Source: Phascolarctos cinereus (lineage: Eukaryota > Chordata > Mammalia > Diprotodontia > Phascolarctidae). Taken from it: DNA of 64,000 bases. Both the position numbers and the translations under genes were made by a program. This document shows positions 44,781 through 55,780 of this stretch, one piece after another. The stretch covers positions 434,001 to 498,000 of the forward strand of contig NW_018344289.1 in assembly GCF_002099425.1 (NCBI RefSeq), written 5' to 3'. Under the pieces are notes generated by a model. That model was not told where the DNA came from, made no database searches, and worked only from the letters and a program-made list of their open reading frames with translations. Position 1 is the stretch's first letter. Each line of letters opens with the position of its first letter.

Positions 44781-45557
44781 GCACAGGGGCAGAGCCAAGA
44801 TGGTAGAGTGAAAGCAGTGACTTGCTTGAGCTCTCCTCCAAACCCCTCCAAATACTCATAAAAAATGGCTCTAAACAAATTCAGAAACAGCAGAACCCAC
44901 AAAAAAGATAGAGTGAAACAAATTTCCAGCCCAAGACAACCTGGATGATTGATCAGTAAGGTGTATCGTGCTGGGCTGGGAGCTCAGCGCAGTGCGGTGT
45001 GGGCACGCAGGCCGCAGCAAACCTGAAGCAGGCCTTGGAGGACTGAATCACGGGCAGCTATGGAGGTTCCCAGAGTCCTCAATCCACGAATGCCAAAGAC
45101 AACTTAGAAGGTCAGTGGGAAAAGTCTGTTTCTGTCGGTACTCAGAGAGGAAGGTGGGGTTTCAGCTCCATTCCCCAAGAGCATGGCCGGGGGGGGGCAG
45201 CTACTTCCCAGGCTTCCAGCCCACAGACTGAGGGGGAATCCAGTGGCTGATCAGAGAGGGATTGCAGGGATCGCTTTGCCACTGCTGAAGCAGGAATCTC
45301 TTGCTTTGCCTGTGTGTGGATCTGGGTCACAGGTCTGGGCGGCGGTGCAGGGTGAGGAGGAGCGCTGCTGTGGTTGAGCTTGTAGTGGCTGTGGAGAAGA
45401 ACCCTGCTCACAGTTACAGGACAGAAAGGAATACTTGTGGTCATAGGCCAGGAAAGGAGTGAAAACCTGGCCCCTTATCATAGCATCTTGGAAGAACTGA
45501 AAATTTACAGGTCCCTCCAAGTATCTCTGAAAACAGCTATACAAACCCCTGAAGCTT
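44781..45557 (+). promoter_or_regulatory. HAL1-M 5'UTR, GC-rich with CpGs
   Basis: The first 30 bases hold ccaagatggtagag, whose CAAGATGG resembles the YY1 site near the start of human L1. From 44970 to 45360 the sequence is strikingly richer in G, C and CpG (gctcagcgcagtgcggtg, gggcacgcaggccgcag, gtctgggcggcggtgca) than the rest of the window. Promoter function is inferred from its position. Confidence 0.6.
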
Positions 45558-46655
45558 GGGACTGTACACTCTCCATATTGGAAGTAGACTCTTACCTTGA
45601 TAAAGAGTTTAAAACTCAAGTAATTGGCTGGGATCATGAGCAAGCAGTGCAAAAAGTGTCAGACTATATTATCTTACTTTGGTGAAAAAGAAGATGAAAG
45701 TATACAACCAGAAGAAGACAACAAAGTCAAGGCTCTTACATCCAAAGCCTCCAAGAGAAATATGAATAAGTCCCAGGCCTTGCAAAAGCTCAAAAGAGAT
45801 TTTGAGAAGCAAGTAAAGGAAGTAGAGGAAAAACTGGAAAGAGAAATGAGAGTGATGCAAGAAAATCATGAAAAACAAGTCAACAGCTTGCTAAAGGAGA
45901 CCCAAAAAAATACTGAAGAAAATAACACCTTAAAAAATAGCCTAACCCAAATGGCAAAAGAGGTCCAAAAAGCGAAGGAGGAGAAAAATGCCCTAAAAAG
46001 AAAAATTGGCCAAATGGAAAAGGAAGTCCAAAAGATTATTGAAGAAAATACTTCCTTAAAAATTAGGCTAGAGCAATTGGAAGCTAGTGACTTTATGAGA
46101 AATCAAGACACTGTAAAACAAATCCAAAAGAATGAAAAATTAGAAAACAATGTGAAATATCTCATTGGAAAAACAACTGACCTGGAAAATAGATCCAGGA
46201 GAGAGAATTTAAAAATTATTGGACTATCTGAAAGCCATGATCAAAAAAAGAGCCTAGACATCATCTTTCAAGAAATTATCAAGGAAAACTGCCCTGATAT
46301 ATTAGAACCAGAGGGCAAAATAGAAATTGAAAGAATCCACAGATCTCCTCCTGAAAGAGATCCCCAAAGGAAAACTCCTAGGAATATTGTAGCCAAATTC
46401 CAGAGTTCCCAGGTCAAGGAGAAAATATTACAAGCTGCCAGAAGGTAACAATTCAAGTACTGTGGAAACACAATCAGGATAACACAAGATTTAGCAGCTT
46501 CTACATTAAAGGACCGCAGGGCATGGAATATAATATTCCGGAGGGCAAAGGAGATAGGATTACAACCAAGAATCACCTACCCAGCAAAACTGAGTATAAT
46601 CCTTCAGGGGAAAAAATGGTCATTCAGTGAAATAGAGGACTTTCAAGCATTCTGA
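45558..46655 (+). pseudogene. HAL1-M ORF1, near intact
   Basis: A long open stretch of 274 residues (45624-46448) holds a heptad coiled coil (about residues 45-160, with repeats such as EENNTLKNSLTQMAKEVQKA and EKNALKRKIGQMEKEVQKI), an RRM-like domain (RRENLKIIGLSESHDQKKS) and the start of the C-terminal domain (IEIERIHRSPPERDPQRKT, RNIVAKFQ). A TAA at 46446-46448 stands where relatives have a lysine codon. The same frame then continues (QFKYCGNTIRITQDLAAST, RITYPAKLSII) to a TGA at 46653-46655. The N-terminus (SILEVDSYLDKEFKTQVIGW) is in another frame before about 45660. Two lesions thus separate it from an open frame of about 365 codons. Confidence 0.9.
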
Positions 46656-47712
46656 TGAAAAGACCAGAGCTAATAAAAATTTGACTTTCAAATACAGGAC
46701 TCCAGTGGAACATGAAGAGGTAAACAGGAAAGAGAAATCATAAGAGACTTATTAAGATTGAACTGTTTACATTCCTGCATGGAAAGATGATATTTGTAAC
46801 TCATGAGACTTTGTCAGTATTAGGGTAGTTGAAGGAAAAAAATTATATGTATGTATATATAGATAGATAGAGGGCACAGGGTGAGTTGAAGATTAAGGGG
46901 TCATATCTGGAGAATAAAATTAAGGGATGAGAGAGGATGATACTCGAGAAGAAAGGGAGAGGTAGAATGGGGTAAATTATCTCACAAAAAAAAAACAGAA
47001 AAGAAAAGTCTCTCACAGTGGAGGGGAAACAGGGGAAGGTGAGAGGGAATGAGGTGAATCTTATTCTCATAGGATTTGGCTTAAGGAGGGAATAACATAC
47101 ACATTCAATTGGGTATGGAAATCTGTCTTACCCTACAGGAAAATAGGGGGAGAAGGGGACAAGAGAGCAGGGGATGATAGAGAGGAGGGCAGATTGGGAA
47201 AGAGGGTAATCAGAAGCAAATACTTCTGAGGAGGGACAGGATCAAAAGAAAGAATAGAATAAATGGGAGGGCAGGATGGGATTAAGGGAAATAGCGTTAG
47301 TTTTTCACAACATGTCTGCTATGGAAGTGTTTTGCATAACTGCACATGTACAACCTATATTGAGTTGCTTCCCTTTTCAGTGAGGGTGGGTGGGGAGGGA
47401 GGAAGGGAGAAAATTTGGAATAAAGTTTTAAAAAACATATGTTTAAAAAAATGTTTTCACATGCAACTGGGAAATAAGAAATACAGGAAATGGGGTACAG
47501 AAGTCTATCCTGCTACAGTAAAATAGAATGGGAGGGGGATAAGAGAAGGGAGGGGGGAGAGATAGAAGATAAGGCAGACTAGGGGAATGGGTATTCAGAA
47601 TGCATGCCATCTTGGGGTGGGGGAGGGGGGAAAATTTGGAACTCAAAAATTTGTGGAAGTGAATGTTGAAAACCAAAAATAAATAAATTTATATTTAAAA
47701 AAAATAAATTTA

Positions 47713-48024
47713 ACAAAACCTTTCAATTTTATAATATCAAGATAGCTGTTTTGTCCTTTAGGATCTTTTCTATCTTGTGTCTGTTTACATGTTTTCCTTT
47801 ATACAGAATTGTAAAAAGATACAACCTCCCACTCTCCTCTAAAATTTTTATGGAGTGATTTTTTTTAACATTTAGAACATTTATCTATTTGGAATTTATT
47901 GTGCTGTAAGGTGTAAGATGCTGATCTTAACCTTTATTTTGCTAGAGTGCTGTTTAATTTTCCCAGAAATCCTTATTGAATAAATAATCCTTACTTGAAA
48001 AAAAATTTGAAAAAGAAAATTTAA
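47713..48024. other. probable 3' transduction with old L1 piece
   Basis: Directly after the HAL1-M tail comes about 285 bp of a much older minus-strand L1 ORF2 fragment (acctttcaattttataata, gtgtaagatgctgatcttaa, gtttaattttcccagaaatc). It then has AATAAA at 47979-47984 and a run of A from 47998, 13 bases later. L1-L resumes after the A-rich stretch. The layout fits read-through transcription from a source HAL1 past its own tail into a flanking old L1, ending at a new polyadenylation site. Confidence 0.6.
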
Positions 48025-49079
48025 AAAAATGAAGAAATTGGGCAAAATAGTACCTAATTATTGTTTTAATTTCCTCTTCCTTGGTGGTAGCTTCACCCTT
48101 TTCATTCTTGATTCTAGTAATTTGGTTTTGTTCTTTATTTTTTTTAAATTAAATTAACCAGAAGTTTACCTATTTTAATGGTTCTTTTCATAAAACCAGC
48201 TCTGAGTGTGTTTATTATTTTGATTATTATTATGTCATTTTCTATTTTCCTGTAAGGCAAGATAGATTTCTATACACATTGCCTGTATATTTTATTTCCC
48301 AATTGTGTGTGAAAACAGTTTGTTAACATTTGTTTTTAAAACTTTCTGTTCTAAATTTTCTCACTTCCTCCTTCCCCACCAAACCTAACTGAGAAGGCAA
48401 GCAACTCAATACAGTTTATACTTGTGTAGTCATGCAAAACACTTCCCTAGTAATCATGCTGTTGGAAACTAACTGTTTTACTTCATCCTATCCAGCCCCC
48501 CATTTATTCTCTTCTCTGTTTTGACCTTGTCCCTCCTCAGAAGTGTTTGCTTCTGATTACCCCTCCCCCAATGTGCCCTACTTTCTGTCATCCACCTATC
48601 ATCTTATCTCTTTCCCCTCTATTTTCCTGTATGGTAAAATAGCTTTCCATACCTAATTGAATGTGGATATTATTCATTCCTTAAGTCAAATCTGATGAGA
48701 ATAAGATTCACTCATTTCCTCTCACTTTCCCCCACTTCTCCTCCACTATAACAGTCTTTTCTTGCCTGTTTTATGTGAGTAATTTTACCCATTCTACCTC
48801 CCCCTTTCTCCTTCTCCCAGTATAATCCTCTCTCGCCCTTAATTTTATTCTCCAGATATCTTCAACTAACCCTGTGCCCTCTATCTATAAATCTATTTAG
48901 ACTAATATTTCTTTTTTCTCTCCAACTACCTTAATACTGACAAAGGTCTCATGAGTTACAGCTATTATCATTTCATGCAGGAATGTAAATAGTTCAACCT
49001 TAATAAGTTTTTCATGATTTCTCTTTACTGTTTACCTCTTCATGCTTCTCTTTAGTCTTGTATTTGAAAAGTCAAATTT

Positions 49080-50088
49080 TCTATTCAGCTCGGTATTTTT
49101 ATCAAGAATGTTTGAAAGTCCTCTATTTCACTGAATGTTAATATTTTTCCCCTGAATGATTATACTCAGTTTTGCAGGGTAGGTGATTCTTGGCTGTAAT
49201 CCTATCTCTTTGCCCTCCACAATATCATGTTCCAAACCCTCTGGTCCTTTAATGTAGAAGCTGCTAAATTTTGTGTTATCCTTATTATGTTTTCACAGTA
49301 CTTGAATTGTTTCTTTTTGGCTGCCTACAATATTTTCTGTTTTACCTGGAAGCTCTGGCATTTGGCTACAATATTCCAAGGAGTTTTCCTTTGGGAATCT
49401 CTTTCACGTGGTGATTGGTAAATTCTGTCAATTTTTATTTTGCCCTCTGGTTCTAGAATATCAGGGCAGTTTTCCTCTAAAATTTCTTGAAAAATTACGT
49501 GTAAGTTATTTTTTTCTTTTTGGTCATGGCTTTCAAGTACCCCAATAATTTTAAAATTATCTCTCATTGATCTATTTTCCAGATCAGTTGATTTTCCAAT
49601 GAGATTTTTTCACATTGTCTTCTATTTTTTTCATTTCTTTGGATTTATTTTATAATATCTTGATTTCTCAGAAAGTCATTAGCTTCCATTTTTATTTTTA
49701 AGGAAGTATTTTCTTCATTGAGCTTTTATATTTCCTTTTCCATTTGGCCAATTCTCCTTTTGAAGGCATTCTCATTTAATTTTTGGTCCTCTTTTGTCAT
49801 TTGGGTTAGGCTCTTTTTTTCAGGTGTTATTTTTTTCAATAATTTTTTTGTGTCTCATCTAGTAAGCTGCTAACTAGTTTTTCATGATTTTCTTGCATCA
49901 CTCTCATCTCTCTTTCCAGTTTTTCTTTCTCTTTCTTGCTTATTATAATCCTTTTTGAGCTATTTCATGGCCAGGGACCAAATCATATTTTTCTTGGAGA
50001 CTTTGTATGTAGGATATTTCACTTTGTTGTCTTCTTCTGATTGTATATTTTGATCTTCTTTATCTCCAAAGAAAGATGTGTGTGTGTG
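49080..50088 (-). pseudogene. HAL1-N ORF1, broken and split
   Basis: The RRM part at 49325-49567 reads MRDNFKIIGVLESHDQKEKN and ENCPDILEPEGKIKIDRIYQ, followed by RERDSQRKTPWNIVAK. The coil region to the right is in other frames (ggtgttatttttttcaataa). The N-terminal codons continue beyond L1-B at 54914-55010 (tttgcccatgattgcatcca, tgaagatcttc type acid stretch). Confidence 0.85.
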
Positions 50089-50617
50089 TGTGGCTGTATT
50101 TTTTTTTCTTTTTTTGGAGTCAGAGATATATTTTTTAATTTTTTAAAAATTTTATTAATTTATTTTGATTTATCAACAATCACTTCCATATGCTTTTGAG
50201 TTGAAAGTTTTTCTCCCCCTTCATCCCCCCCATCCTCCCCAAGAGGGCACATAATCTGATATAGGCTTTAAATTTACATACCCATTAATCATGTTTTCAC
50301 ATTAGTGAAGTTGTAAGTACAAATTAAAACCAATTGGAGGAACCATCAGAAAGATGAAACAAAACTCAACAGAAGGTAAAAATAAGTGATAGAGATTCAA
50401 CTTCCATAGTTCTTTCTTTGGATGTGGACAGCATTTTCCATGCTGAGGCCTCTGGAGATGTCTTGGATCCTCGGAATGCTGAAAAGGTTCAGTTTAACAA
50501 TCTTAGTCATTGCATAACTTGGCTGTTATTGTGTACAAAGTCCTCTTGGTTCTGCTCACTTCACTCAGCATCAGACCATATAAGTCTTTCCAGGTTTTTC
50601 TGAAGTCAGCCTGTTCA

Positions 50618-50872
50618 TCATTTCTTATAACAACATATATTCCACAACTTGCTCAGCCATTCCCCAATTGATGGGCATCCTCCCAATCTCCAATTCTTTG
50701 CCACCACAAAAAGACCTGCTGTGAATATTTTTGTACATGTGGCTTCTTTTCCCATTTGTTTGATCTCTTTGGGATATAGCTCTAGAAGTGCTATTGATGG
50801 ATCAAAGGGTATGCACATTTTTGTAGCCCTTTGGGCATAGTTCCAAATTGTTCTCCAAAATGGTTGGATCAT
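50618..50872 (-). pseudogene. L1-B ORF2 C-terminal fragment
   Basis: An 84-residue stretch: MIQPFWRTIWNYAQRATK, MCIPFDPSIALLELYPKEI, KNWRLGGCPSIGEWLSKLW. It is the same C-terminal region as at 29416 and in good condition. Confidence 0.9.
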
Positions 50873-52133
50873 TTCACAACTCCACCAACAATGTATTAGT
50901 GTTCCAATTTTCCCACATCTTCTTCAACATTTATCATTTTCCTGTTTTGTCATGTTGGCCAATCTGATAAGTGTGATGTGGTACCTCAGAGTTGTTTTGA
51001 TTTGCATTTCTCTAATCAACAGCGATTTAGAGCATTTTTTCACATGACTATAGATGGCTTTAATTTCTTCATCTGAGAACTGTCTGTTCATATCCTTTGA
51101 CCATTTATCAATTGGGGTGGCTTTGTTCTTATAAATTTGTCTTAATTCTCTATATATTTTAGAAATGAGGCCTTTCAGAGAGACTGGTTGTAAAAATTCT
51201 TTCCCAATTTTCTATTCCTTCTAATCTTAGTTGCATTGGCTTTGTTTGTGCAAAAACTTTTCAATTTAATGTAATCAAATTATCCATTTTGCTTTTCATA
51301 ATGTTCTCTATCTCCTGTTTGGTCATGAATTCTTCTGTTCTCCATAGATCTGATAGGTAAACTATTCCTTGTTCTCCCAGTTTACTTATGGTATCAGCCT
51401 TTATATCTAAGTCCTGAATGAATTTTGACTTTATTTTGGTATATGGTGTGAGATTTGGGTCTATGCCTAGTTTCTGCCATACTCTTTTCCAGTTTTCCCA
51501 GCAGTTTTTTTCAAAGAGTGGGTTCTTATCCCAGAAGCTGGGTCTTTGGGTTTATCAAGTAATAGATTACTATAGTCATTGACTACTGTGTCTTGCATAT
51601 TTAACCTATTCCACTGATCCACCTCTATTTCTTAGCCAGTACCAAGCAGTTTTGATGATTGCTGCTTTATAATACAATTTAAGATCTGGAATTGCTAGGC
51701 CACCTTCCCTGCATTTCTTTCATTAGTTCCTTTGATATTCTGGACCTTTTGTTTTTCCAAATGAATCTTGTTTATTTTTTTTCTCTATAAAATAATTTTT
51801 TGGTAGTTTGATTGGTATGGCACTGAATAAGTAAATTAGCTTAGGTAGGATTGTCATTTTTATTATATTAGCTCAGCCTACCCATGAGCAACTGATGTTT
51901 TTCCAATTATTTAGATCTGATTTTATTTGTGTGAAAAGTGTTTTGTAATTGTGTTCATAGAGTTCCTGGGTTTGTTTCGGGAGGTAGACTCCTAAATATT
52001 TTATAATGTCTACAGTAAGTTTAAATGGGATTTCTCTTTCTATCTCTTGCTGTTGGGCTTTGTTGGTAATATAGAAATGCTGATGATTTATGTGGGTTTA
52101 TTTTATAGCCTGCAACTTTGCTAAAGTTGTTTA

Positions 52134-52741
52134 TTATTTCAAGTAGTTTTTACTTCCTTCTCTAGGATTCTCTAAGTATATCATTATGTCATCTGCAAAG
52201 AGTGATAGCTTTGTTTCTTCTTTGCCTATTCTAATGCCTTCAATTTCTTTTTCTTCTCTTATTGCTAAAGCTAAGGTTTCCAGTACAATATTGAATAACA
52301 GTGGTGATAATGGACATCCTTGTTTCACCCCTGATCTTATTGGAAATGCTTCTAGCCTGTCCCCATTACATATAATGCTTGCTGAAGGTTTTAGATATAT
52401 GCTATTTATTATTTTAAGGAAGACTCCATTTATACCTATGCTTTCTAGTGTTTTTAATAGGAATGGGTGTTGTATTTTAGGAAAAGCTTTTTCTGCATCT
52501 ATTGAGATGATCATGTGGTTTCTGTTGGTTTTGTTGTTGATATGCTCAATTACGCTGATAGTTTTTCTAATATTGAACCAACCCTGCATTCCTGGTTATA
52601 GTGTATTATTCTTGTGATAAGTTGCTGCAATCTACTTGCTAGTATTTTGGTTAAAATTTTTGTATCTATTTTCATTAGAGAAATTGGTCTATAATTTTCT
52701 TTCTCTATTGTGACTCTTCCTGGTTTAGGTATCAACACCAT
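52134..52741 (-). pseudogene. L1-B reverse transcriptase core
   Basis: A 151-residue open stretch holds the RT palm: [20 protein letters not shown] (RT motif A with the first aspartate), [20 protein letters not shown] (motif B) and [15 protein letters not shown] (motif C, FADD). Upstream [20 protein letters not shown] and [18 protein letters not shown] (52550-52741) is the motif 1-2 region in another frame. The palm motifs are intact in sequence, but the ORF is cut by the internal deletion and a frame change, so it cannot encode a whole enzyme. Confidence 0.93.
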
Positions 52742-53339
52742 ATTTGTATCAGAAAAAGAATTTGGTAAGACCCCTTCTTCATGTATTTTCCCAAATATTC
52801 AGTATAGTATTGGAATTAATTATTTTTTAAATGTTTGATAGAATTCACATGTAAATCCATCTGACCATGGAGACTTTTTCCTAAGAAGTTCATTAATGGC
52901 TTGTTTCAATTTGCCTATAGGCCAAGTTAGATTTGTATACATAACTGATTATATTTTGCCATTCTTGAGCAAAATCTGATGAGAGTAAGGTTCAAACAAT
53001 GCTCCCCCCCTCCCTTTTTTCCCTCTGATATAACAGGATTTTGTATCCTTGCCTGTAATGTAATTTACTCTTGTGTGCCTCCTCCTTTCTCAGTAAATTT
53101 TCTAAGATCAGATTGATTCACTTATTTGGATCCATGTAACACATTTCATTAGATTTTTTTTATTATTACATCAAAGTCAATTAATATTCACCCTCTTTAT
53201 GTATACTCCTTTAACAAGGTGTAATAAGAATACAGTTCTCAAGGGTTGCAAGTCTCATATTCCCTTGTAGGGGTTTAAACAGCGCCCCCCCTTTATTAAG
53301 AACATATTGTATCCTTCTGTCCCATTTACCTTTTTAAGT

Positions 53340-54390
53340 CCTTCTTGAGTCCTGTACTTGAAGATCAAATTTTTTGTTCAGCTCTGGTCTTTTTATCAGG
53401 AAAGTTTGGAAGTCTCCTATTTTGTTGAATATCCACCTACTCCCTTGAAATATGATGTTCATTTTTGCTCAGTAATTGATCCTTGGCTTCATTCCAAGCT
53501 CCTTTGCTTTGCAGAATATCATGTTCCATGCCCTGCAGTCTTTTAATGTAGAAGCTGCAAGGTCATGTGTAATCCTGACTGTGGTTGCATGATATTTAAA
53601 TTGTTTCTTTCTGGCTGCTTGCAGCACCTTCTCTTTCATCTGGTAATTTTGGAATTTTGCTATAATATGCCTTGGCATTGTCAATTTGGGATCTCTTTTG
53701 GGTGGTGAGTGGTGGATTCTTTCTATGCTTATTTTCCCTTCTCGTTCTAGGACTTCCAGGCAGTTTTCCTTTATGATTTCCTGAAAGATACTGTCCAGGC
53801 TCTTTTTTCATGATGATTATCAGGTATTCCAATAATTTTTAAATTGTCTCTCCTGAGTGGATTTTCCAGGTTGGTTGTTTTACTGATGAGGTATTTTACA
53901 TTTTCACCTGCTTTTTCATTTTTCTCTTTCTGTTTGGCTGATTCTTGCTCTCTCATAGAGACGTTAGTTTCCATTTGTCCAATTCTAGTTTTTCACAGAT
54001 TGTTTTCTTCTGTTCGTTTTTGTACTTCCTTCTTCAACTGGCCAATTGTGTTGTTTAGGGACTTGTTTCCTTCAGTATACTCTTGTTTTAGTTTTTGTAC
54101 TTCCTTCTTCAACTGGCAAATTGTGTTTTTTAGGGACTTGATTTCTTCACTGTATTTTTTTTTCCAATTGGCCAATTGTATTTTTGAAGGACTCTTCTAC
54201 CTCTCTCATTTGACTATTAAAATCCTTCTCGAGCTCTTCTAAGAAGGCTTTTTGGGCTTTAGACCAGTTCATATTCCCTTTTGTTGTTGCAGATGTGGAT
54301 TTGTTGACAATGTTGTCCTCTTTAGAATTGATGTCTTGATCTTCACTCTTCTCATTATATGAATCTGTGGCTCACTTCTTTTTATTCATG
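53340..54390 (-). pseudogene. L1-B ORF1, broken
   Basis: C-terminal domain at 53469-53684 (RHIIAKFQNYQMKEKVLQAA, RKKQFKYHATTVRITHDLA, CKAKELGMKPRINY), RRM part at 53771-53974 (LRRDNLKIIGIPDNHHEK) and coil at 53993-54175. The coil has a near-duplicate heptad block (LKNTICQLKKEVQKLKQEYT / LNNTIGQLKKEVQKRTEE), absent once from L1-A, so a unit of 75 or so bp is duplicated here. Confidence 0.88.
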
Positions 54391-55780
54391 GTGTTTCTTT
54401 TTTCCCTTGCCTTTAAAGTGATTGAGCTCTCCTGCTGGGGAACAGACGGTATTGACCCAAGCTTCTTGTGTTGGCAGCCTAGGTATTGGTCACTGGCTTT
54501 GCATGCCGGAGCCTCTTATGCTGGCTGTTGGAGCCTGTAGGTTTCTGGCAGCTTACCTCATGATGGGCTGGAATCAGCAAGGCTGGAACTTTCAGGCAAT
54601 TCTAGGTTGCCTGCTTTTCCTTCCCTTTAGCTTTCTTCAGCTCCTTTTAGATTGGTGCTGCAGGGTGTTTATCTGCCTGGGGCCCCTTGTAGTTCTGACT
54701 CCCTTATTTTTGCTGAGGCACTGGGAGACCCATATGGTGGGCTGCTGTACTGCTGTTCCCTGTCTTTCTTCTAGTTCAGGTGTTCCAGGGTTTTTTTTTT
54801 TTCTGGGGTGATATTTTCTGGGTTTTCAGAGGTTGATAGGGGAGAGTGAGAGTGACTACCTTTTCACTCCACCCTCTTGGCTCCTGAAAGTGGAAGTTGT
54901 GGCTGTATTTTTTCACAGTTTGCCCATGATTGCATCCAATTACTTGACTTTTAAATTCTTTGTTAAAGTAGGGTCTACTTCCAGTGTGGAGAATTTACTG
55001 TCCCAAACTTTGAGAGTTTTGTGCAGCTGTTTTCAGGGGACCTATAAATTTTCAGTTCTTCCAAGATGATATGATCAAGGGCGAGGTGTTTACTCCTTTC
55101 CTGACCTGTGCTCTTGCCTATCAGTGACAAAAAGCACTGTTTTCTGCCTTGGAAGTCTGAGGAGGATTTCCTATGCACCACCACTACAAACTCCACCATG
55201 CCAGTCCTCCTTCTTGCACCAAGCTCCCCATCCAGAACTGCGACCCATTTCCAGCCACAGGCAAAGAAAGAGAATCCTGCCTCACCACCAGCAAAGAAAT
55301 CCCTGCAATCTCCTCTAATCAGCCACTTAATTCCTCCTCAGTCTGTGAGCCACAAGCTCCAGAGGCTGCAGCTGCCCCGGAGCTGCATTGGGGCTGGGGC
55401 TGGGACTCAGCTTCTCTTTCACCAGTGTCACAGACTTCCTACTGACCTTCTAAGTTGTCTTTGGCATTTTGGGTTGAGAAGTTTGGAAACCACTACAGCT
55501 CCCTGTTATTCAGTCCCCTGAGAGCTGCTTCAGGTTCACTGAGGCCTGTTTTGCCTGGGCTCCGAAGTTGAACTGCTTTTCTCTCCCAGCCTGGAATGAT
55601 AGATCTTTCTAATTAACCATCCAGGTTGTTTTGGGCTGGAAATTTGTTTCATTCTGTCTTTTTGTAGGTTCTGCTTCTGTAGAATTAATTAGAGACATTT
55701 TTACAGGTATTTCGAGGGGTTTTGGGAGAGCTCAAGCAAGTCATTGCTTTTACTCTGCCATATTTGCTCTGCCTTTATTT

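Larger units (their letters stand above)
44781..47712 (+). mobile_element. HAL1-like element (HAL1-M), full length
   Basis: About 2.9 kb in the order 5'UTR (44781-45557, start gcacaggggcagagccaaga), ORF1 (45558-46655), 3'UTR with purine runs (46656-47640) and a 3' end tttgtggaagtgaatgttga followed by an A-rich tail. ORF2 never appears. It interrupts L1-L. The 5'UTR is GC-rich and keeps several CpGs, and only two changes break ORF1, so this is one of the younger units in the window. Confidence 0.9.
42906..48229 (-). mobile_element. LINE-1 (L1-L), ORF2, split by HAL1-M
   Basis: The minus-strand ORF2 runs from its C-terminal part (42906) through fingers/thumb (FIWKNKRSRISRELMKR at 43237-43611), RT core (43911-44117) and RT N-side (to 44780), then, beyond the insert, a further 205 bp at 48025-48229 (ttgttttaatttcctcttcc, aaaaccagctctgagtg). 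The left end forms a fold-back with L1-K; the right end abuts HAL1-N without EN or ORF1. Confidence 0.88.
50105..54897 (-). mobile_element. LINE-1 (L1-B), complete ends, internal deletion
   Basis: Minus strand. Poly-T tail and 3'UTR (50105-50400), ORF2 C-terminus (50618-50872), thumb and RT (to about 52905), then a junction at 52905-52910 to the ORF1-ORF2 spacer (gcctataggccaagttagat, equal to 1912 in L1-A), ORF1 (53340-54390) and a one-monomer 5'UTR (to 54897). The RT N-side and all of EN, about 1.6 kb (window 330-1911 in L1-A), are missing. The perfect 16-bp duplications make it the clearest and probably youngest L1 insertion here. Confidence 0.95.
50089..54913. repeat. 16-bp target-site duplication around L1-B
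   Basis: tgtggctgtatttttt occurs at 50089-50104 and at 54898-54913. It is perfect, and its joining restores the HAL1-N ORF1 sequence. Confidence 0.95.
48235..55775 (-). mobile_element. HAL1-like element (HAL1-N), split by L1-B
   Basis: Minus strand. The 3'UTR at 48235-49080 lacks the last 150 or so bases of the 3' end. ORF1 occupies 49080-50088, and the remaining ORF1 N-terminus and 5'UTR lie at 54914-55775, ending ctctgccatatttgctctgc. The two halves are separated by L1-B with a 16-bp target duplication. Blocks match HAL1-M in order (for example ctcatgagttacagctatta and ctccagatatcttcaacta). Confidence 0.88.

Noticed and set aside
45142-45652. Proline- and serine-rich frames in the GC-rich block
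   Set aside because: They are antisense frames in the HAL1-M 5'UTR; related 5'UTRs at 33359 and 55108 give similar chance frames.
55108-55521. 137-residue frame as a gene
   Set aside because: It lies in the HAL1-N 5'UTR and on the strand opposite to the element.
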